In this document: one piece after another, positions 56,840 to 64,000 of the stretch | Position numbering within the stretch: position 1 is the first letter of the stretch | How the letters are laid out: each line of letters opens with the position of its first letter | Assembly: GCA_947650365.1 (NCBI GenBank) | Contig: OX393550.1 | Span: 50,437,133-50,501,132 of the forward strand | DNA: 64,000 nt | DNA from: Chamaelirium japonicum | Lineage: Eukaryota; Streptophyta; Magnoliopsida; Liliales; Melanthiaceae | Direction: 5' to 3' | The notes under the pieces: generated by a model | Databases searched by the model: none | Seen by the model: the letters and a program-made list of their open reading frames with translations, nothing else | What the model was told of the DNA's origin: nothing | Made by a program: the position numbers and the translations under genes

Positions 56840-57730
56840 TGGCCAAGATGAATCATACTGTTAGGAAGCCAGAACGTCAAAGTAAGAGAATCATTTAAAA
56901 AAAAATCCAAAATTGATCCAAAGAAGGAAAAAGTAAAAAAAAAAATGACAAAGAAAAGAAAGTTTAAAGAAGAAGAAGGGCAGAAACTAGATCAAGAGAC
57001 TGTAGGAGGACGTGATATATTAAATTGTTATGGGAAGCCCTCAACGAGAAACATCACTAAATATTTAAATAAAATTAAGAGTCACTTTAAAGAGCTGGAT
57101 AAGAAGTCTAGTTCTAATAGGATACGTTGAGGGCGAGTTGCTTTGGATTTTTGATAGGAGACGGGGTATAAGAACTATGACAACTCCGTCTGTTATACAT
57201 TATTTTTTGCAAAGGCATATGGGTGGCCTTAACTTTAATATAGTTGGCCACTCGATGACCTTATCTCCTTTGAATTTTTGCTTAGTTTCTGAACTTAGGT
57301 TTAATCTCGACGCCGCTCCTCCCACGATTGTAGATATCAGGTTGAATCGATTGAAATATAAATACATTTTGCACGGTATTACTCAGGACTTGTTAATGTC
57401 AAACATTAAAGACATTAAAGTTATTGGGGATACGTTGAAGATAGCTTTGGATATTAGAGATTTTTAAGGCGGGCGGATGATTTGGTTAGTTTGAACAATT
57501 ACCCTTGGGGTAATTTATCCTATATTAATTTGATAGATGGGTTGGAAGGAGCAGTAAATCTTTCCAAGTGCTAGAGAAATATAATATTTTTGGTTGTATA
57601 TTTGTTCGTATTACAGGTGTGATTTTTTATACTAGCAATTCATATTATATAATTTCAATTATGTGGATTAATATTTTTTTTTATTTTTTGCTACAGGCTT
57701 GGATATTTGAGTGGATTTTAAGTTCGTGCG
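56840..57730 (+). pseudogene. DUF1985-like coding remnant (Ulp1/transposon-associated family)
   Basis: The plus strand begins MAKMNHTVRKPERQSKR, then a basic Lys-rich segment (56,945-57,130), then a 109-codon open frame (57,138-57,467) with MGGLNFNIVGHSMTLSPLNF and CLVSELRF. After a frameshift comes DDLVSLNNYPWGNLSYIN, and at ~57,697 QAWIFEWI after a TGCTACAG acceptor-like site. This order is typical of DUF1985 proteins that accompany Ulp1-like proteases in plant MULE/CACTA transposons. Stops at 56,899, 57,128, 57,465 and later mean it is broken. Family assignment is from pattern memory, moderate at best. Confidence 0.5.
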
Positions 57731-57739
57731 AAACTAGCA

Positions 57740-58490
57740 ATTAAGATTAACAGAAGCAGTTGGTATCTCAAATTAGAATAACACACCAGCAGAAGCAAAC
57801 TTCTATATTGATCAACTGTCTTTACATCTCAACCTTGAAATATATGATTACAACTCCTGTTGATCTAAATAAGACATGTCTTGAATGTAAGGTTCTTACT
57901 CCATATCCAGCGCTCCATAGTAGCTCCACAGCTGCTCCATAACTCCTAGCTCTAGCTACCTCATTAGCTAAAAAGATTCATCTGGTCTACGAACTCAACT
58001 TCTTCTTATATCTAAATTTGTGCCCAATAAAGAAAAACACGTACAAACCCTGAGTCACCTAGAAGACTAAGTGACTCAGTGAGTCACACTAATATCTATA
58101 AAAAAAAAAACTAATAAAAAATATTTATGGTGCTTTAATCGATGTCATCACCCATTGTTTAACCTAAATCAAATCATTCATCTTTAGCACCGCATCTTGA
58201 GTTGTGTTATACCTCTAGTAATTTCTTGATATAATTAATATCTCTTTCGACTAACATCAATTCTCGATCCTATTTCAATTAGTATCATGCCTCTATTACT
58301 TCAAACGTTAGAAGAATGTCATTTATTTGAATAATATCGAATCTCATGAAATGTCATATCTTAAAAAACATCGAGTATTGACCAGCACTAAGACCTTTAT
58401 TAGGATACTAACACTATCACTACTCATCATGATCTAGCATATGTTTCTACAACCGAAGCCTATCAAATAATCATTATCATAAAATTATCT
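57740..58490. other. Unclassified AT-rich sequence
   Basis: No ORF with motifs. It leads into repeat DNA related to the 62.2-62.9 kb units. Confidence 0.4.
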
Positions 58491-58494
58491 ACTA

Positions 58495-58790
58495 ATCTTA
58501 GGGTACTCAGAAGGGACCACCAAAACCAAAGACTCATGACGATAAGTCAGATTACTGTACGAGTCTATACACCAACCAAACCGGTCCGGTGTCTTCATAT
58601 CCAATCTCAACTCTCCGTCACAGACGACCTTACGAGTTAGACGATATCCTGGTGTCTCTGTTTTCCCTAATTTAGGGCTAGAACAATAACTCCAACAACT
58701 ATTCTAGGGTCTAATGTCATAACTCAAATAACAGTTAAAGATATTCAAAAGAGACCATCAACCACACCAACCATATCGGTCCAGCACACC
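58495..58790 (+). repeat. Left part of a repeat unit (GGTACTCAGAAGGGACC)
   Basis: Contains CAAACCGGTCCGGTGTCTTC, ATCTCAACTCT and ACGAGTTAGACGATATCC, all recurring at 62,220-62,800. It ends at the insertion of the 3.4-kb LTR-like element. Confidence 0.65.
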
Positions 58791-61700
58791 TGTCACGCCC
58801 CGACTTTCGGTACATTGGAAAAGGGTACCGAAGGCCGGAGTGTGGGGGTGAGGTAAAAGGGGAAAGGTAGAAGAAGAGAAGTGTTATCATTCAAGAGATA
58901 TGTTTATTATGTTATCTATCAACTAGGATCCTACGGCTTGCACTGAATGAGGGTTTTATTATTTTAAAAGGTATTTTGAAACTAAGTAATAGTTTTATTT
59001 TAGAGAAAACAAGAAAGAGTCAAATAACCATTACAAGCCAAATCCAATTATTACAAGCCGACTGGACTAAAAGATGGAGAAAGATCTATCACTACGAAAA
59101 ATAGGTCTAGGGTTCTAATATCCAGTGTCCTCTGATAGAGTTGCGGTACCTGAAAAGCATTCAACAACAAGGGATGAATTTTCAACAAAAACTTAGTGAG
59201 GCAAAACTAAATAGTTGTAGCAACTAGCATCCATTCTATAAGGGAGGAACTAACTAAACAGGAAATTTACTAGTACTCATAAACCAACAAAAGTTACAAC
59301 TAAATTGAATTACAAGGTGTGTGGACACTACTACCGACATCATGAGAGAGAGAGAGAGACAACTCAAGTACGTGCTAGCTACGTGTGAATATGTAGGAAG
59401 GGAATGACAGGAGGGAAACAAGACAAGATTGTGTGAACCCCGGATTTTGTTAATCTGCCCCGGTAGGCATTACTATAGGGCTTTTGTTTCGATTCAGAGA
59501 GCCATCTCTATCCAGCATCTGGGATACCTCATCGGAATGCTAAAATTTATCCAATTGGCCAAATGATGTTTTCCGTCTTTCACGGAGGAGACGCAAGCCC
59601 AACTTGCTTTCTTTGGGGACTTAGCACCCCAGGACTTGGCTGTCTAGTCGCTTATCTCACATCACATACTTTTACCCCTCGACCTAAGCCACAGTCCCGT
59701 GACCCAACCTACTAAACTTCGATCCATGGCGTACAGGTGGTTCACATTCCATGTGTGCCCATGAGGGTCGATATGTATAATTATATTCTCAGACGAAAGG
59801 TATAATTCACCATAACCAGATAGTACCATAACTACCATGACTCTATCCAGGATACAACGAATCAATAGACTTATAGAAGATAGTGACCAGATAATACAAG
59901 TGCTAATGATGATCAAAGTTATCAAAGAAATTGCATAACCACCAAATGATAAAATTACGACTATGCAAGTGAATATAAAAGTAAAGAGTGATATGATTAC
60001 AAGTCAATACTACAGAGAAAAAACATCAATATTGATAAGGAGCTATGACTAAGTATGCATTTCTAATAGTGGTTATCAACAAGCAATCTAAGCAGTGAAA
60101 TGAACAACTTTAAATAACACAGGTATAAAATATATTCAAATAGAAATGTAGATGACACCTACTAGTTCTAGCTAAGGTTTAGTAAAGTCTCACTTGACCG
60201 GTACGATTAAGTGTCCACGCAAAAACAGGTACAACTGTGCAAGGACACAGTCAATATATTAGCACTAAGCACAAGAAATAAATTGAGAGTGATGTGATCC
60301 GTGTGCGTAAGTGTCGAGTGGTTGCGGATTAGGGTTTAATAAGATCTAATGGAGGTGATATGGAAGCTAATGGAGAGGGCTTGCAAAAAAAAGAGGGGTG
60401 AAGGCTAATGGAGAAAGAGAAAGTAATGGAGGGAATGATTTAATTGGTAAAAGAGGAAGATTGGAGGGAAAAATTGATAGAGGTTAGTTTTAATAGATAG
60501 AGTGAGAGTAAATGAGAGAGAGAGAGAGAAAGAAATGGAGGGATGCCATTAATAGAGAAAGGGATTGAGAGGTAGTGGTTGGGGTGGCTTTAATGGAGGG
60601 AGGAAGAAATGGAGAGAGAGAGAGAGAGAGTGAAATGATGGCAATTGAGTGTGCAGGTGGGGTGTCTCTCGGTAGGAATAGAGAGAGAGAGAGGAATGGG
60701 TTAGAGAGAGTGAGAGAATAAGAGGATTAATGATATAGAGAAAGAGAGAAGTAGAGAGAGAAAATGAGAGAGAGTGCAGTAGAGAGAGAAAGTGAGAGAG
60801 AGAGTGCAGTAGAGAGAAAGTGTGAGAGGGAGTTCGGGTGGGTTGGTGGTTTTTGCTGGAGAAGAGGAAGGAAGGTGGGTTGCCTCAGGTGCGGTTCGTC
60901 AGAGCAAAGGGAGAAGAGGGCGGAGGTGAGGAGGTGAAGGTGTGTTGGGTTCTTTGCTCGACGGGTTTCGGGAAGGGGAAGGTGGAAGTGGGGTGATGGT
61001 GGTGCGGGTGGTCGGCTCGGATGGGAAGAAGAAAGAGAAAGGAGATGGGGTCGGTGCAAGGGTGCACATGCAGGGAAGGAGGCTCACCGGAGGTTACTAT
61101 TGTAGGGTGGCCGATGGGGAAGGGAAAGCCCGGTGGTGTCTCTGCTTGGGTTCTCGTGCTCTCCGGCTGTGAGGAAGACGAAGACGGGGGTGGCTATTGG
61201 GGTTCGTCGGCGAATCTTGGCTCGACAGAAGTGGTCCGGTGATCAATCGGCTATGACTCCCCGGAAACACAGAATAACAACGGTGGTCGGTCGAGTGGTA
61301 GGTGAGAAGGAGATGGAGGGCAGTGAAGAAAGAGAGAAAGTTGTGGGATTTGGGAGTATTGGTGGTAGTGGCTCGTGTAACGGAAAGAGAAGGGGATGAA
61401 GGGCTATTTAAGAGGGAATAGGGGTGGCTGAATGGGTTGATAGAAACTTGGGGAACGTGGGAAGCTTTGAAATGGTGAAAATAAGATACGAGGGACATGG
61501 AAGGAGATGAGCGGTCAAGTAGATCTGATGGGCATTAATTTAGAATCTGATAGGAGGGCTGACTTGGGGGTTGAAGAGATACATGGAATGGGGAGAACCA
61601 TATGATGCTTTGAGAGTGGTGCATGCAGTGTGATAAAAATAGAGGGGATGGATCTGACTAGGTCGGATCTGACGGCCAACATTCCATACTTAAGAGATAA

Positions 61701-62219
61701 GAGAGAGAGACTCATATCACTAGGGTTTTGAGCTGATACTATGCTCAAGTTTCTTCTCATAACACCACATAATATGGATTACCCAATTTTATTTTGAATT
61801 TAGAATCTCTTTAACCAAGGATGAATATGTAAACAAAAGAAAACGGTCAATGGGAAGTTCGACCTCGGCGGCCTGTGTCACTCGGGCACGGATTGCCACC
61901 ATAAATTAACATAGATAGATAACATTTAATCTTTATTTAAATATTTATTTATATGGACATACACACACACAAACTCAAACACTTGTGTGTATGTGTGCGG
62001 GCACGCACACAAACACATATGTGCATACAAGTACTCTGCTACAATCTTGTCACTTGGCAATCTGGATCCAAGACCCATGATCCGATCCGTCATTGTGTCA
62101 AACCTCACAACCCAAGCACCAACAGAATGCAAACACAACTTTTAATTATTATTTTACATCAGACGACCATTCATAGGTGCAACAAAAAAAAAATTAGGAA
62201 TAATTTTACGGGTATTACA
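58791..62219 (+). mobile_element. 3.4-kb LTR-like insertion (probable solo long LTR)
   Basis: Starts TGTCACGCCCCGACTTTCGG, a frequent start of plant Ty3/gypsy LTRs, and ends CGGGTATTACA. Flanks are ACACC (58,786-58,790) and ACACA (62,220-62,224), 4 of 5 identical, and the interrupted tandem repeat resumes on the other side (GTCCAGCACAC | AAGTCAATCTC). There are no polymerase motifs, so a solo LTR of a long-LTR element or a non-coding derivative fits best. It includes a GA-rich region (60,290-60,860) and a GC-rich region to 61,300. Chance ORFs on both strands are compositional. Without a second LTR the call stays tentative. Confidence 0.6.
60290..60860. repeat. GA-rich strand-asymmetric tract
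   Basis: Purine-rich on the plus strand with many (GA)3-10 runs and motifs such as AGAGAGAGTGCAGTAGAGAG repeated at ~60,770-60,820. Part of the 3.4-kb LTR-like insertion. Confidence 0.85.
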
Positions 62220-62880
62220 ACACACAAGTCAATCTCAACTCTACGCCCGATATTACTAGTTAGACGATGATTATGATATCTCTGTTTTTCCTAATATATG
62301 GCTAGAATAATAACTCTAATAACTAATTTAGGGCTAATACCATAACTTAAACAACTAGTTTAGAGTACTCATGGGCCACCCCAACCAAAGGCTATACACA
62401 CCACTACACCAACTAAACTAGTTCGGTGTATTAATGTCCAATCTCAACTCTACACCACAGACGACCTTATGAGTTAGATGATATCAAAATGTCGCTATTT
62501 CTCCTAAACTAGGGCCCGATCCTCGAACATGCATCTAAACGTCTGAGGTGGCTAATATGAAGACTAGGGAATGACCCTACATTCAAACCGTTGTGTGAGC
62601 CTAACCTCAATCTAGTTTAGAGTACTCAGAGGCCACCCTAACCAGAGGCTATACGTGCTACTACACCAACTAAACCGGTCCGATGTTTTAATGTCCAATC
62701 TAAATTCTATGCCACATGTGACCTACGAGTTAGACGACATCCAGGTGTCTCTATTTCCCCTAAACTAGGGCCTGGTCCTCGAACACGCATCTAAGTGTCT
62801 GAGGTGGCCAATAAGGAGACTAGGGGATAACCCTACCTCCAAACCATTGTGTGAGCCTAAGCTCAACTCATTCCTAGTTT
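62220..62880 (+). repeat. ~264-bp tandem repeat, two and a half units
   Basis: TAGTTTAGAGTACTCA starts near 62,352 and 62,616. Each unit carries ACCAACTAAAC..GGT, AATGTCCAATCT, GAGTTAGA.GA, CCTAAACTAGGGCC and GTGTGAGCCTAA. The partial unit at 62,220-62,350 is the continuation of the 58,495 unit after the 3.4-kb insertion. Confidence 0.8.
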
Positions 62881-63169
62881 TACGTGGTAAGTTTTATCCT
62901 CGTATACGGCGATGAGATCACCAACTGCATGCGATATGGGTTTACCCGTCCACACACGACCATCGCCTTGCTTTTCGTATGCTTAGTTAGAACCTACTAC
63001 ATTATAAAGCAACTCCTATCTTACTTGTATAAGTCATAGACTCTAGACCAATACCAACCCGAGGGTCTGGTCACTCGCTGTGGCATAGCCACTCAAGGCG
63101 AGTTCAATCATACATACAATGCAATGATATATATATTCTCACATAAAATAACCTTACCTCCAGTAAATA

Positions 63170-63640
63170 GATGACATATCCTCCCAAACAAATCCGGACA
63201 GGAGACATGCCCCCTGACTACGTTAGGCACTGTACTAACCATCCTAAATAATCCATCTCCTATCAAACATTCATTCTACTCCTAATATACTCACGTGATC
63301 ATGCAATACATCTCATATCACTCTCCTACACTACCTGTGTGACTATGCATCATTGTCAATGAGTAGGAAAAACATCCCCCCAACCAAACAAGGACAGGGG
63401 ATACGACTTATACAATACATAGTGGTATAATCGTGACACCAGGCATTTCCTATTCCACTTGTACTAACTGTCCTAAGTTTTCTGTATGTCCGTGCATCGT
63501 CGTTAGTAAGTAGGAGAAGCATCCCTCCAACCAAACAAGGACGGAGAACATAACTTCTATAGTACGATAATGGTACAACAGTAATGCAAGACTTTTCCTA
63601 AGCTACTTGAATTTTTGTCTATCCTAAATTAACCATGACA
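63170..63640 (+). repeat. ~145-bp tandem repeat, about three units
   Basis: Copies of CCAACCAAACAAGGACAGGG occur near 63,378 and 63,522 (as ...GGACGGAG), with a weaker copy CCAAACAAATCCGGACAGG at 63,184. GTGACTATGCATCATTGTCA and GTCCGTGCATCGTCGTTAG are the paired upstream parts. Confidence 0.75.
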
Positions 63641-64000
63641 TAATACATCGCTCACAATGAGTGAGCGACATGATATTCTTTAAAATAAACGTAGTAGATA
63701 ATGCATGCTCTACACACTGTAGAGGCACCTTAATTAATTTCAACTATTTATTACATAAGAAGATCCTTAAGATTTTAAACACTACTAGTATAGGGTACTC
63801 GTAAGGAACCACCACTATCCAAAAGACTCGTCCCGGCCCAAAGGGCCATGAGGACCTCCTAAATCAAATGTATAAACTGTACAAGTCCAAATATAACCAA
63901 GTCTACCCTCACTCTACTTGACAAGCGACATAATGAGGTAGAATTAACATGATCAAAGTAGGGTTACTATTTTCCCCTAAACTAGGGCTAACATTTCGAT
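63641..64000 (+). repeat. Partial copy of the 58,495/62,220 repeat at the window edge
   Basis: AGTATAGGGTACTCGTAAGG, AACCACCACTATCC and CTCGTCCCGGCCCAAAGGGC, followed by CCTAAACTAGGGC at the very end. The repeat region continues past the window. Confidence 0.6.

Noticed and set aside
60727-61498. Pro/Ser-rich ORFs (110 and 133 aa)
   Set aside because: They derive from GA-rich and GC-rich DNA in the 3.4-kb LTR-like insertion; no domain and no splice context.

Overview
The window is plant nuclear DNA, almost certainly from a flowering plant. The evidence is spliceosomal genes with GT-AG introns, Ty1/copia elements primed by initiator tRNA-Met, LINEs, hAT-like MITEs and long (TA)n tracts. The sequence does not allow naming the species. 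There are no bacterial operons, rRNA, tRNA or CRISPR arrays.

The main host gene is on the minus strand and spans 10,849-55,764. I could assemble it by hand as 12 exons (1,005 nt, 334 aa plus stop, every junction GT-AG and in phase). The product is a palmitoyl-protein thioesterase with a signal peptide, the GLSQG serine motif, and matching Asp and His positions. Only about 2% of the 45-kb span is coding. Four introns (5, 6, 7 and 9: 8.0, 16.1, 10.5 and 5.8 kb) hold most of the window's transposons. Converging on it from the left is the plus-strand 3' part of an ARM-repeat-type protein gene (6,883-8,476). Left of that is one terminal exon of an unidentified gene with an in-frame TGA (5,686-5,922). 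To the right, 56,840-57,730 holds a broken DUF1985-like (transposon-associated) coding remnant.

Layout: 1-1,396 unassigned; 1,397-5,611 a hAT-like element (8-bp target duplication) packed with seven foldback elements, each set in a TA or GA microsatellite; 5.7-9.5 kb genic with two tiny hAT-like MITEs; 9.6-10.6 kb long-TIR foldbacks; 10.85-55.76 kb the thioesterase gene. Within that gene, intron 9 holds a decayed LINE and word-repeat elements. Intron 7 holds copia A with three hAT-like insertions. Intron 6 holds a five-copy tandem array of LTR-like ~0.8-kb units (29.18-32.92 kb) followed by a deep nest: plus-strand copia C, two hAT-like elements, a 5'-truncated LINE with a perfect 14-bp TSD, and a nearly intact 5.2-kb copia F with 165-bp LTRs. 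Intron 5 holds copia B, interrupted by a hAT-like element. Intron 2 holds LINE 3' fragments. From 58.5 kb to the end there are ~264-bp and ~145-bp tandem repeats, split by a 3.4-kb LTR-like insertion (58,791-62,219).

Two patterns stand out. First, foldback elements sit only inside TA/GA microsatellites; each arm is itself a palindrome, so the whole would fold as a cloverleaf. Second, ten elements with 8-bp target duplications mostly have ends built from imperfect repeats of a short element-specific word. Two such elements share an internal core but carry different words.
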